From Nocardia vinacea NBRC 16497 (lineage in GTDB: Bacteria; Actinomycetota; Actinomycetes; Mycobacteriales; Mycobacteriaceae): a stretch of 64,000 nucleotides of DNA. Made by a program: the position numbers and the translations under genes. Positions 1 to 7,912 of the stretch are shown in pieces. Location: assembly GCF_000308835.1 (NCBI RefSeq), contig NZ_BAGN01000085.1, positions 62,001 to 126,000 on the forward strand, in the 5' to 3' direction. Positions within the stretch are counted from its first letter, which is position 1. Each line of letters opens with the position of its first letter. The notes under the pieces were generated by a model that did no database searches, was not told where the DNA came from, and was given only the letters and a program-made list of their open reading frames with translations.

Positions 1-385
1 CCTTGCCGTCGAAAGTGCCGGTCAGTTTCGCGTCGTCTTTGCCGGTCAGCTGCAAGGACCCGTTCGTCGCCGGACCGCGTAGCCAGGACTCGATGCTCTT
101 GCCGTCACAGGCATAGGCGATGGCCTTGTCGCCCGCGATGGTGATCTCGAGTGTGATGGTGCCGCCGGAGGCCAGTGGGATGGTGCCCACATAGTCGGCC
201 TTGCTCGGAAATGGAACAGCCGCGGTGGTGGTCGGTGTCTGCGTCGTGGCCACGGGTGTGGTTGTGACCACCGCATTCGTATTCGCGGCCGATGGTTCGG
301 TGTCCTTGGACATATTGATGACCAGTAGGACGAGGCCGAGTACGGCCACTGCCGCCAGGGTGAGCCACGGTCCCAGTCGTTTCAT
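1..385 (-). CDS. Hypothetical membrane-anchored or exported protein, 3' end outside the window
   Basis: The gene reads leftward from an ATG at 385 behind the RBS-like AGGAGA and runs off the window edge, so its C-terminus is missing. The N-terminus MKRLGPWLTLAAVAVLGLVLL is a basic start followed by one hydrophobic segment, either a signal anchor or an uncleaved signal peptide. No lipobox cysteine follows it. A Thr/Ala/Pro-rich linker (about residues 30-60) leads into a small beta-rich domain with the phrases VGTIPLASGGTI and LTGKDDAKLTGTFDGK. This resembles small exported actinobacterial proteins of unknown function. I do not recognise a named family. It lies downstream of the acs terminator on the same strand. 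Confidence 0.7.
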   Translation of the reverse strand, partial: MKRLGPWLTLAAVAVLGLVLLVINMSKDTEPSAANTNAVVTTTPVATTQTPTTTAAVPFPSKADYVGTIPLASGGTITLEITIAGDKAIAYACDGKSIESWLRGPATNGSLQLTGKDDAKLTGTFDGK

Positions 386-509
386 AGGGTCTCCTCGATA
401 TGCGGCCGCCAGCACCGCTGTTCGAATTGTCTACGTGGCAGACCCGGTGAGCGGTTCAAACGGGGCATTCGCGGACCCCGACCCACGGCGTGTCTCGACT
501 GGGACGTGA

Positions 510-557
510 AGCGGCGGACCCGGTCCCCCTCATCGCGTGGTGGCCGGGTCCGCCGCT
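510..557 (-). terminator. Hairpin terminator after acs
   Basis: Arms at 510-523 and 544-557 (AGCGGCGGACCCGG and its complement) form a perfect 14-bp GC stem with a 20-nt loop. It begins just past the acs stop codon at 570. There is no clear T-run, as is common in actinobacteria. Confidence 0.7.
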
Positions 558-569
558 GGGGGGCGGCGC

Positions 570-2498
570 CTATCCGCGGGCGATGGCCTCGAAGACCTTC
601 GGATCGACGAGGGTCGACGTATCGCCGAGTTCTCGACCCTCTGCGACATCGCGGAGCAGGCGGCGCATGATCTTGCCGCTGCGGGTTTTCGGGAGTTCCG
701 GGACGATATGGATCTCCCTCGGTCGGGCAATGGGGCTGATCTCCTGGGAGACAGCGGCTTTCAGTTCACCGATCAGCGCATCGCCGGAATTGTGCGCGCC
801 CGCGGTGAGAATGACGAAGGCGACGATGGCCTGTCCGGTGGTCGCATCGTTCGCGCCGACCACCGCGGCCTCGGCGACCGAGGCATGTCCGACGAGCGCG
901 GATTCGACCTCGGCGGTGGAGATCCGGTGGCCGGACACATTCATGACATCGTCGACCCGGCCGAGTACCCAGAGGTCGCCGCCGTCGTCGAACTTGGCGC
1001 CGTCACCGGCGAAATACCAGCCGCGGTCGGCGAATCGGTCCCAGTACGTCTCGCGGAACCGGTCCATATCACCCCAGATACCGCGCAGCATCGAGGGCCA
1101 CGGTCGATCCAGTACCAGCAGTCCGGAGCGGCCGTGCGCGAGCTCGGCGCCGTCGTCGTCGACGACCTTCGCGGAGATGCCGGGCAGCGGGGTCATGGCC
1201 GCACCCGGTTTGGCCGCCGTCACACCGGGCAGCGGGGAGATCATGATGGCGCCGGTCTCGGTCTGCCACCAGGTATCCACGATGGGCATCCGATTGCCGC
1301 CCAATACCTCTCGGTACCAGCGCCAGGCTTCCGGATTGATCGGTTCGCCGACGCTGCCGAGCAGTCGCAGTGAGGACAGGTCGTGCGCGTCCGGAATCTC
1401 GCGACCCCACTTCATGAAGGTCCGCACCAGGGTGGGCGCGGTGTAATAGATGGTGACGCCGTACTTTTCGATGATGTCGAAATGCCGGTGCTCATCGGGG
1501 GAGTTGGGGGTGCCCTCGTAGACGACCTGGGTCGCGCGGTTGGCCAGCGGTCCGTAGACGATGTAGCTGTGTCCGGTGACCCAGCCGATGTCGGCGGTGC
1601 ACCAGTAGACGTCTTGTCCCGCTTTGTGATCGAAGACGTTGTGGTGGGTGTAGGCGGCCTGGGTGAGGTAGCCGCCGGTGGTGTGCAGGATGCCCTTGGG
1701 TTTTCCGGTGGTGCCGGAGGTGTAGAGGATGAACAGCGGGTGCTCGGCGTCGAAGGCCTGCGCCTCGTGATCGGGGGATGCGTCGGTGACGGTGTCGTGC
1801 CACCACAGATCGCGGCCCTCGGACCACGGCACCTCGATGTTGGTGCGCCGCACCACGAGTACGTGCTCAACGGTGTGCTCGCCATCGGCAAGCGCCTCGT
1901 CGACGGCGGCCTTCAGCGGTGCGGCGGTACCGCGCCGCCACTGCCCGTCGGTGGTGATCACCAGTCGGGCCCCGGCATCGTCGACCCGCTGGCGCAGGGC
2001 AGTCGGTGAGAATCCGGCGAAGACCACCGAATGGGTGAGCCCGAGCCGGGCGCAGGCCAGCATGGCGACGATCGCCTCCGGCACCATCGGCATGTAGATG
2101 GCGACTCGATCGCCGGCCCGCAGCCTTAGCTCGGTGAAATAGTTTGCCGCCCTTGATACTTCGGCGAGCAACTCGCCGTAGGTGATATCGCGAGAGTCGC
2201 CCGGTTCGCCCTCCCAGTGGATGGCCACCTGCTCGCCGTATCCGTCGACTACATGCCGGTCCACGCAGTTGTAGGCGACATTGAGTTTGCCGTCGACGAA
2301 CCATTTCGCGACCGGCGCGTCGCTCCAGTCGAGGACCTGGGTCCACGGCTGATGCCAGTGCAACCGCCGAGCCTGTTCGGCCCAGAACTCCAGCTGATCG
2401 GCGGCGGCGCGATCGTACAGTGCCGCATCGGCATTGGCGCTCGCGGCGAATGCCGCATCCGGCGGGTAGGTGGTCGGGTCGGTGGTTGCACTGGTCAA
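570..2498 (-). CDS. acs: Acetyl-CoA synthetase (acetate--CoA ligase)
   Basis: A 642-residue AMP-forming acetyl-CoA synthetase that converts acetate, ATP and CoA to acetyl-CoA in the cytoplasm. The length is typical for Acs. The sequence shows the adenylation P-loop YTSGTTGKPKG near residue 262, the WWQTETG motif, the hinge region with GHRISTAEVE, and the C-terminal PKTRSGKIMRR. The lysine in that last motif (about 608) is the catalytic residue that Pat-type acetyltransferases modify in this family. The start is TTG at 2498, giving MTSATTDPTTYPP, with a GAGGAT-like RBS about 10 nt upstream. It is the last gene after DUF485 and actP, 51 nt from actP, so uptake and activation of acetate are probably co-expressed. 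Confidence 0.95.
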   Translation of the reverse strand: MTSATTDPTTYPPDAAFAASANADAALYDRAAADQLEFWAEQARRLHWHQPWTQVLDWSDAPVAKWFVDGKLNVAYNCVDRHVVDGYGEQVAIHWEGEPGDSRDITYGELLAEVSRAANYFTELRLRAGDRVAIYMPMVPEAIVAMLACARLGLTHSVVFAGFSPTALRQRVDDAGARLVITTDGQWRRGTAAPLKAAVDEALADGEHTVEHVLVVRRTNIEVPWSEGRDLWWHDTVTDASPDHEAQAFDAEHPLFILYTSGTTGKPKGILHTTGGYLTQAAYTHHNVFDHKAGQDVYWCTADIGWVTGHSYIVYGPLANRATQVVYEGTPNSPDEHRHFDIIEKYGVTIYYTAPTLVRTFMKWGREIPDAHDLSSLRLLGSVGEPINPEAWRWYREVLGGNRMPIVDTWWQTETGAIMISPLPGVTAAKPGAAMTPLPGISAKVVDDDGAELAHGRSGLLVLDRPWPSMLRGIWGDMDRFRETYWDRFADRGWYFAGDGAKFDDGGDLWVLGRVDDVMNVSGHRISTAEVESALVGHASVAEAAVVGANDATTGQAIVAFVILTAGAHNSGDALIGELKAAVSQEISPIARPREIHIVPELPKTRSGKIMRRLLRDVAEGRELGDTSTLVDPKVFEAIARG

Positions 2499-2549
2499 CT
2501 CGATCTATCCTCTCGAAACAACAAGGGTGGCAAGCTCAGTCGGATGTGG

Positions 2550-4187
2550 TCAGTGCACGACCGCCTTCTCGGCGCCGACACCGGTGAGCGAGCGAACCTC
2601 CATCTCGGCCTGCTTCGCCGGATTCTCCGGCTTGCGGCCGCCGAGGAAGGTGCCGACCACACCGAGTACGAAAGCCAGTGGGATGGAGACGATTCCCGGA
2701 TTCGACAGCGGGAACCAATCGAAATCCGAGCCCGGAATCATCGAGGTCTTCGTCCCGGATACCGCGGGGGAGAACACGATCAGCACAATGGTCGAGATCA
2801 GGCCGCCGTACATGCTGAAAAGGGCGCCGGTGGTGTTGAACCGCTTCCAGAACAGCGAGTACACGATGGTCGGCAGATTCGCCGCCGCCGCGACCGCGAA
2901 GGCCAGCGCCACCAGGAAGGCGATGTTCTGGCCGTTGGCCAGGATGCCGAGGCCGATGGCCAGCGCACCGATCACCACCGCGGTGATCCGGGATACCCTG
3001 ACCTGCTTGTTCTCGTCGACCTGCCCCTTCTTGAGCACGCTCGCGTAGATATCGTGCGCGAACGATGCCGATGCGGTGATGGTCAGGCCCGCGACGACCG
3101 CGAGGATGGTGGCGAAGGCGACCGCGGAAATAACGCCGAGCAGGATTACGCCGCCGAGTTCGAAGGCCAGCAGCGGCGCCGCCGAATTCTGCCCGCCGGC
3201 CGCGGCGAGAATGCGATCCGGTCCGACAATGGCGGCCGCACCATAACCGAGCACCAGGGTGAACAGGTAGAACGCACCGATAAGGCCGATCGCCCAAACC
3301 ACCGAGCGGCGTGCCTCTTTCGCGGTCGGCACGGTGTAGAAGCGCATCAGCACATGTGGCAGACCCGCGGTGCCGAGCACCAGCGCCAGGCCGAGCGAGA
3401 CGAAGTTCAGCTTGGAGGTCGCGCTGCCGCCGTACTGGGCGCCGGGAGCGAGCACGTCACGGGCGGCCACGCCCTTGGTCTTGGAGCCGTGCACGGCATC
3501 CTGTGCCGAGCCGAGGATGTCGGAGAAGTTGAAGCCGAACTTGGCGAACACCATCACCGTCATCAGCGCCGCGCCGGTAATGAGCAGCACCGCCTTGATG
3601 ATCTGCACCCATGTGGTGCCCTTCATGCCGCCGACCAGCACATACACGATCATCAGCACGCCGACGACGGCAATGACGATGCTCTGTCCGGTCTTATCGG
3701 AGATATCGAGCAGCAGCGCGACCAGACCGCCCGCGCCCGCCATCTGCGCAAGCAGATAGAACAGTGAGACCGCGAGGGTGGTCAGCGCGGCGGCGGTGCG
3801 AACCGGGCCTTCTTTCAGTCGGAAGCTCAGCACATCCGCCATGGTGAATTTCCCGGTGTTCCTGAGCATTTCGGCGACCAGCAGGAGTGCGACCAGCCAG
3901 GCCACCAGGAAGCCGATCGAGTACAGGAACCCGTCGTAGCCGTATACCGCGATGGCGCCGGCGATGCCGAGAAAGCTTGCTGCGGAAAGGTAGTCGCCCG
4001 CGATGGCGATGCCGTTCTGCGGGCCGGAGAAGCCGCGGCCGCCGGTGAAGTAGTCGGCGGCGGTGCGGTTATTGCGGCTGGCCCGGATCACCACGATCAT
4101 CGTGATCGCCACGAACAGGCCGAAAATGGCGATATTCGCGGCGGGATTGCCGACCTTCTCCGCGGCGGAAAGATATTGCGCGCTCAC
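2550..4187 (-). CDS. actP: Cation/acetate symporter (SSS family)
   Basis: A 545-residue sodium:solute symporter of the ActP/MctC type. It imports acetate and other short monocarboxylates with a cation. About thirteen hydrophobic segments are visible. The SSS signature region contains GDYLSAASFLGIAGAIAVYGYDG near the N-terminus, and there is the conserved GLPHVLMRFYTVPTAKEARRS stretch. Its ATG overlaps the stop of the DUF485 gene by 4 nt (ATGA at 4184-4187), which indicates translational coupling. Acs follows. In other bacteria yjcH-actP-acs is the standard acetate-scavenging operon, and this is the same set in a different order. Confidence 0.93.
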   Translation of the reverse strand: MSAQYLSAAEKVGNPAANIAIFGLFVAITMIVVIRASRNNRTAADYFTGGRGFSGPQNGIAIAGDYLSAASFLGIAGAIAVYGYDGFLYSIGFLVAWLVALLLVAEMLRNTGKFTMADVLSFRLKEGPVRTAAALTTLAVSLFYLLAQMAGAGGLVALLLDISDKTGQSIVIAVVGVLMIVYVLVGGMKGTTWVQIIKAVLLITGAALMTVMVFAKFGFNFSDILGSAQDAVHGSKTKGVAARDVLAPGAQYGGSATSKLNFVSLGLALVLGTAGLPHVLMRFYTVPTAKEARRSVVWAIGLIGAFYLFTLVLGYGAAAIVGPDRILAAAGGQNSAAPLLAFELGGVILLGVISAVAFATILAVVAGLTITASASFAHDIYASVLKKGQVDENKQVRVSRITAVVIGALAIGLGILANGQNIAFLVALAFAVAAAANLPTIVYSLFWKRFNTTGALFSMYGGLISTIVLIVFSPAVSGTKTSMIPGSDFDWFPLSNPGIVSIPLAFVLGVVGTFLGGRKPENPAKQAEMEVRSLTGVGAEKAVVH

Positions 4188-4546
4188 GCCTGGTCTCCCT
4201 CGAGGTAGTTACGGATCGACGCGGCGCGCGGATCCAGTTCCTTATTGGCGAACCGGACATACAGCCAGGTGATCACGAACGTCGAGACGAATTGCCCGAG
4301 GCCGAGCAGCAGGCCGAGATTGATATTGCCGATGACCTGGGTGGCCATGAAGTCGTGGGCGTAGGCGCCGAGCAACACATAGCTCAGGTACCAGACCAGG
4401 AACAGTGCGGTCATCGGAAAGATGAAGCGGCGCAACCGGCTTCGCAATTCCTGGAACTGGGGACTCGACTGGACGGCGGCGAAATCCTCCGCTGTCGGCG
4501 TGCGCCGCGGTGGCGTGCCCTCTTTGTCGAGGTCGATACTGGTCAT
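4184..4546 (-). CDS. DUF485 inner-membrane protein (YjcH-like)
   Basis: A 120-residue protein with two membrane segments (FIFPMTALFLVWYLSYVLLGAY and a second hydrophobic stretch ending TWLYVRFANKELDP). This is the usual DUF485 arrangement. Such proteins are co-transcribed with acetate symporters, and their exact role is not settled. A helper or subunit function is inferred from linkage. It is the first gene of the DUF485-actP-acs operon. The 139-nt region upstream carries a LytTR-type repeat pair. Confidence 0.88.
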   Translation of the reverse strand: MTSIDLDKEGTPPRRTPTAEDFAAVQSSPQFQELRSRLRRFIFPMTALFLVWYLSYVLLGAYAHDFMATQVIGNINLGLLLGLGQFVSTFVITWLYVRFANKELDPRAASIRNYLEGDQA

Positions 4547-4656
4547 CGCAGGGTCCTAGCGTGTGACGTGACTTACTATCCGCCGACCATAAAGGGACCC
4601 TCGTGAGGGATTCATGATGTGGCGTGGATCACTCTGTGAAGGCGCCGGTTTGTGCG

Positions 4657-4686
4657 GTGAACGGTCGGCTGGCCGCGACGAACGGT
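4657..4686 (-). promoter_or_regulatory. Predicted LytTR response-regulator binding site
   Basis: Read on the minus strand there are two 9-bp direct repeats, ACCGTTCGT (4678-4686) and ACCGTTCAC (4657-4665), separated by exactly 12 bp. The published LytTR consensus is a pair of [TA][AC][CA]GTTN[AG][TG] repeats separated by 12-13 bp. The first copy fits at every position and the second fails only at the last base. The site lies 111-140 nt upstream of the DUF485-actP-acs operon. The probable regulator is the LytTR protein encoded at 6986-7783. The regulatory link is inferred from motif and proximity. Confidence 0.65.
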
Positions 4687-6443
4687 CAGCGGCTGAGCCC
4701 GATGGCACGCTCCCGGTCCGCCCCCATACCCAGCCGCTCCGGCGCGTGCATTCGGACGAAGATGCGCCCGATCGTCCGGCCGCTCTGACCGCGTGTAAGC
4801 ACGCTGACCAGGATCATCGATGCGAATGCCAGCGGTACGCTGAGCGCTGCCGGATAGCCGAGGACGGCCGCGAGCCAGCCGTCTGCGAGCTCGTCGGAGA
4901 TGCCGCCGGTCACCGAAACCGCGGTCGCGCCGCCCGCTGCCAGACCGCCCACGATCAGTCCGGTGGCCGCGCCCTTTGCCGTCAGGCCGCGCCACCAGAT
5001 GCCGAGCACGAGCAGCGGACACAGTGTCGAGGCCGCGACCGAAAAGGCAAGGGCGACAGTGCGGGACAGATCCAGCGAGACCACCATGATCGAAACACCA
5101 AGGGGCACGGCACCGGCGAATACCGCGGCTGCCCGGAAGTCGCGAATCCGTCCACGCAGCATATCTGTGCTGAGCACACCCGCGATGCTGACCAACAACC
5201 CGGACGAAGTGGAAAGAAACGCCGCGATCGCACCTGCCGCGGCCAGTGCCGCCAGTAGTTGTCCCGGCAGGCCCGCCAGCACTGATCCGGGCAGCAGCAC
5301 CACCGCGGCGTCGGAGGTGCCGGTGATCAGCAACTGCGGCACGTACAGCCGCGCGAAGACCCCCAGCAGAATGGGGAAGAGGTAGAACACCCCCACCAGG
5401 CCGATCACCGCGAGTGCGGTCGTGCGCGCCGCGCGGCCATCGGGATTCGTATAGAACCGCACCAGTACGTGCGGAAGTCCCATCGTGCCCAGAAAAGTGG
5501 CGATGATCAGCGAATACACCTGGTAGGTGGGATGGGTGCCGCCGAATCCGCCGCCGGGCGCCAGCCAGGCCGCACCGTCCGTCGGCGCTCCGGCCACCAC
5601 CGGGACGGTGGAGCCCGCCTCCAGGGTCAGTTCGGTGCCCGCCGCCAGTTCGTGTGCGCCGGGTGTGAGCAGGACCGGACCGTCCACCGTGCGATCGTCG
5701 AGCGTTCCGGTGATCGAAACCTGTTGCGGTGCACTGACCTGCACCACCACCGCGGTGCTGACATCCACCGTGGTGCGCTCGGCGACCACCGGGGGAGCGG
5801 GGGTGCCGAGTTCGCGATCCTCGGCCAGGAAATGTCCGAGCAGCACCAGCGCCGGAATCGCCACTGCGGTCAGCTTCAGCCAGTACTGGAAGGCCTGCAC
5901 CAGCGTGATCGACCGCATGCCGCCGCCGGCCACATTCGCGATGATGATCGCGCCCACCGCCACCGCTCCGACCCATGTCGGCACATTCAGCAGTATGTGC
6001 AGCGTGAGCCCCGCGCCCTGGAACTGCGGAATGAGATACACCCCGCAGACCAGCACCACCACGACCGCCGCCAGCCTGCGCAGCCGCAGCGAGCCGAGTC
6101 GGAACTCCGCGAAATCGGGCACGGTGTAGGCGCCCGACCGGCGCAGCGGCGCGGCGACGAACAGCAGTAGTCCGAGATATCCGGCGGTGAACCCGACCGG
6201 ATACCAGAGCGCGTCCGCGCCGTATTTCGCGATCAGCCCCGCGACCCCGAGAAATGAAGCGGCCGAGAGGTATTCGCCGGAGATCGCCGCCGCATTCCAG
6301 CGCGGCCCGACGCTGCGTGAGGCGACCAGGAAGTCGGAGGTGGTGCGCGCCAACCGAACACCGTAGACGCCGATCGCGACCGTGGCGAGGGCGGCGAACA
6401 GCAGCGCGAGCACCGTGAGAGCTGGGGCCGTCGCCGTGTTCAC
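4686..6443 (-). CDS. Second SSS-family monocarboxylate symporter with extra beta-rich loop
   Basis: A sodium:solute symporter paralogous to the actP product, about 585 residues from the chosen GTG at 6443 (VNTATAPALTVLALLF). It has the SSS landmarks GEYLSAASFLGVAGLIAKYGADA and GLPHVLVRFYTNPDGRAART. An insertion of about 75 residues follows the sixth or so hydrophobic segment. It runs from AEDRELGTPAPPV to AWLAPGGG, is rich in Val and Thr with PQQVSITGTLDD inside, and looks like a small extracytoplasmic beta domain that ActP lacks. The frame stays open upstream to 6569, but that part is highly basic and unlike a symporter N-terminus. Substrate is unknown; acetate, propionate or pyruvate are reasonable guesses from the neighbouring LytS/LytTR pair. 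Confidence 0.85.
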   Translation of the reverse strand: MNTATAPALTVLALLFAALATVAIGVYGVRLARTTSDFLVASRSVGPRWNAAAISGEYLSAASFLGVAGLIAKYGADALWYPVGFTAGYLGLLLFVAAPLRRSGAYTVPDFAEFRLGSLRLRRLAAVVVVLVCGVYLIPQFQGAGLTLHILLNVPTWVGAVAVGAIIIANVAGGGMRSITLVQAFQYWLKLTAVAIPALVLLGHFLAEDRELGTPAPPVVAERTTVDVSTAVVVQVSAPQQVSITGTLDDRTVDGPVLLTPGAHELAAGTELTLEAGSTVPVVAGAPTDGAAWLAPGGGFGGTHPTYQVYSLIIATFLGTMGLPHVLVRFYTNPDGRAARTTALAVIGLVGVFYLFPILLGVFARLYVPQLLITGTSDAAVVLLPGSVLAGLPGQLLAALAAAGAIAAFLSTSSGLLVSIAGVLSTDMLRGRIRDFRAAAVFAGAVPLGVSIMVVSLDLSRTVALAFSVAASTLCPLLVLGIWWRGLTAKGAATGLIVGGLAAGGATAVSVTGGISDELADGWLAAVLGYPAALSVPLAFASMILVSVLTRGQSGRTIGRIFVRMHAPERLGMGADRERAIGLSR

Positions 6444-6623
6444 GGCATGCCCCGATCTGTTCCGGCATCCGGTCGGCAGTGCTGGTGCGCGGCAGCGGCC
6501 GGTGATGTGGCACGACCCCTTTCCTCGCCGCCGACCGAGTCGCCGCCCATTCGGCATGTCGCGGCGCATGGATACACCGCCGAGCGGTGGTGCGCGAGCT
6601 GTGTTGCGGCGCGGAACATCCGG

Positions 6624-6989
6624 TCAGTCCTCGGCCAATTCCAGGAAGTCCTGCTCATTGCGTTCGGCGAGCCGGACATAGAGCAGCCCGACGCCGTACA
6701 GCACCGGGTACACCGCGACACCGAGCAGTAGCCACGGCAGCCGCACCCCGAGCAGAACGAACGATCCCACCGACCCGAGCCGGAAAAGCATCGGGAGCGA
6801 ACACAATACGAGCACCATGACCAGCCCGACCCGCACCGCCAACCCCAACTGCGCGCGAATCAGCCCGCCGATCAGCGCCTCGCCGATCTCGGTCTGCTCG
6901 ACCACCTCCGTGCGGGTCCGCACGCGTCGCGCACCGCGGCGTTCGGCGAGCACGACGCGCTGTCTGGTCGGACGCTGCGGAGTGGTCAC
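6624..6989 (-). CDS. DUF485-like small membrane protein
   Basis: A 121-residue protein from the GTG at 6989, which overlaps the stop of the response-regulator gene in a GTGA. A charged N-terminal half with several arginines is followed by two hydrophobic segments (LAVRVGLVMVLVLCSLPMLF and LPWLLLGVAVYPVLYGVGLLYV) and the acidic tail NEQDFLELAED. The layout matches the small partner proteins of SSS symporters, and a symporter gene follows after 180 nt. A helper role is inferred. The 180-nt gap (6444-6623) shows no other gene. Confidence 0.75.
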   Translation of the reverse strand: MTTPQRPTRQRVVLAERRGARRVRTRTEVVEQTEIGEALIGGLIRAQLGLAVRVGLVMVLVLCSLPMLFRLGSVGSFVLLGVRLPWLLLGVAVYPVLYGVGLLYVRLAERNEQDFLELAED

Positions 6990-7783
6990 GGATTCGTCCA
7001 CTGCTGTCGCGGCCCGTGCACCAGCCGTTGCTTCAGCTCCCGCACTTGCCGACGGCTGACCGGCAACTCCACCGCCGCGGCACTGCCGTCGGCCCGCAGC
7101 CGCACCACCGTTCCGGTGCCGACCGTGCGCAGCCCGGTCACCAACCGCAGCGCCACCAGATAAGACCGGTGCACCCGCAGGAATCCGGCGTTCTCCCACC
7201 GAGATTCCAACGCCGACAATGGAATCCGCACCAGATGCGAGCCGCCGCTGGTGTGCAGTCGGGCGTAATCGCCCTCCGCCTCCACCCAGCTGACACTCGA
7301 CCGGTGTACCAGCGTGGTGACCCCACCCAGCTCGACCGGAATCACCTCATTGGGGTCGGTGCGCGGGGCCGTGACGGCCGGGGACGGTGTCGCGCGTGCC
7401 GTGACGATCCGCCGCACCGCCTCCGCCAATCGCGCCTCTCGCAGCGGTTTGAGCAGATAGTCCACCGCACCCAGATCGAAGGCCGCGATCGCCTGGTCAT
7501 CGTGGGCCGTCACGAACACCACTGCGGGCGGGTTCGCGAACTCGGACAGGATGCCGGCCAATTCCATGCCGTCCAGCCCGGGCATATTGATATCGAGGAA
7601 TACCGCATCGATCGGATGCGCCCGCATCAGCCGCAATGCACTGGTCGCATCGCTGGCGTTGTGGATTTCACCGACCCCCGGCTGCGCGCGCAGCAAATAC
7701 ACCAGCTCGTCCAGAGCGGGCTTCTCGTCGTCCACGGCGAGCACACGCAGTGCGGCGGCGGACTGGTCGGTGGTCCGGGTCAC
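6986..7783 (-). CDS. LytTR-family response regulator
   Basis: About 265 residues from a GTG at 7783 (VTRTTDQSAAALRVLAVDDEKPALDEL). The N-terminal receiver domain has the acidic pair in VDDE, the phospho-acceptor Asp near residue 63 in VFLDINMPGLDG, and the conserved Lys in DYLLKPLREARL. The C-terminal LytTR domain covers about residues 160-262, with HRSSVSWVEAEGDYARLHT and FLRVHRSYLVAL. It is encoded just after the cognate histidine kinase and overlaps the next membrane-protein gene. This matches LytS/LytTR and BtsS/BtsR systems, which sense small carboxylates or membrane state. The likely target is the repeat pair at 4657-4686. Confidence 0.9.
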   Translation of the reverse strand: MTRTTDQSAAALRVLAVDDEKPALDELVYLLRAQPGVGEIHNASDATSALRLMRAHPIDAVFLDINMPGLDGMELAGILSEFANPPAVVFVTAHDDQAIAAFDLGAVDYLLKPLREARLAEAVRRIVTARATPSPAVTAPRTDPNEVIPVELGGVTTLVHRSSVSWVEAEGDYARLHTSGGSHLVRIPLSALESRWENAGFLRVHRSYLVALRLVTGLRTVGTGTVVRLRADGSAAAVELPVSRRQVRELKQRLVHGPRQQWTNP

Positions 7784-7912
7784 AGTCGTTCCATCGTAAG
7801 CGGAGCCTCTTCCCCGTCGACCCGGATGTCGACACCGGGCTTCGCGCACGTTCGTCGGTGGAGACGTGCGGTCGCGCGGGAGCCGGGTGCCGTGCGGAGC
7901 AGGCGTGTGTGG

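Noticed and set aside
401..509. A possible tRNA because of a GGTTCAAAC-like run near 446
   Set aside because: No acceptor stem, D-arm or anticodon arm can be fitted around it.
6444..6569. N-terminal extension of the second symporter to ATG 6569
   Set aside because: The added residues are highly basic and unlike a membrane protein start. GTG 6443 gives a normal SSS N-terminus.
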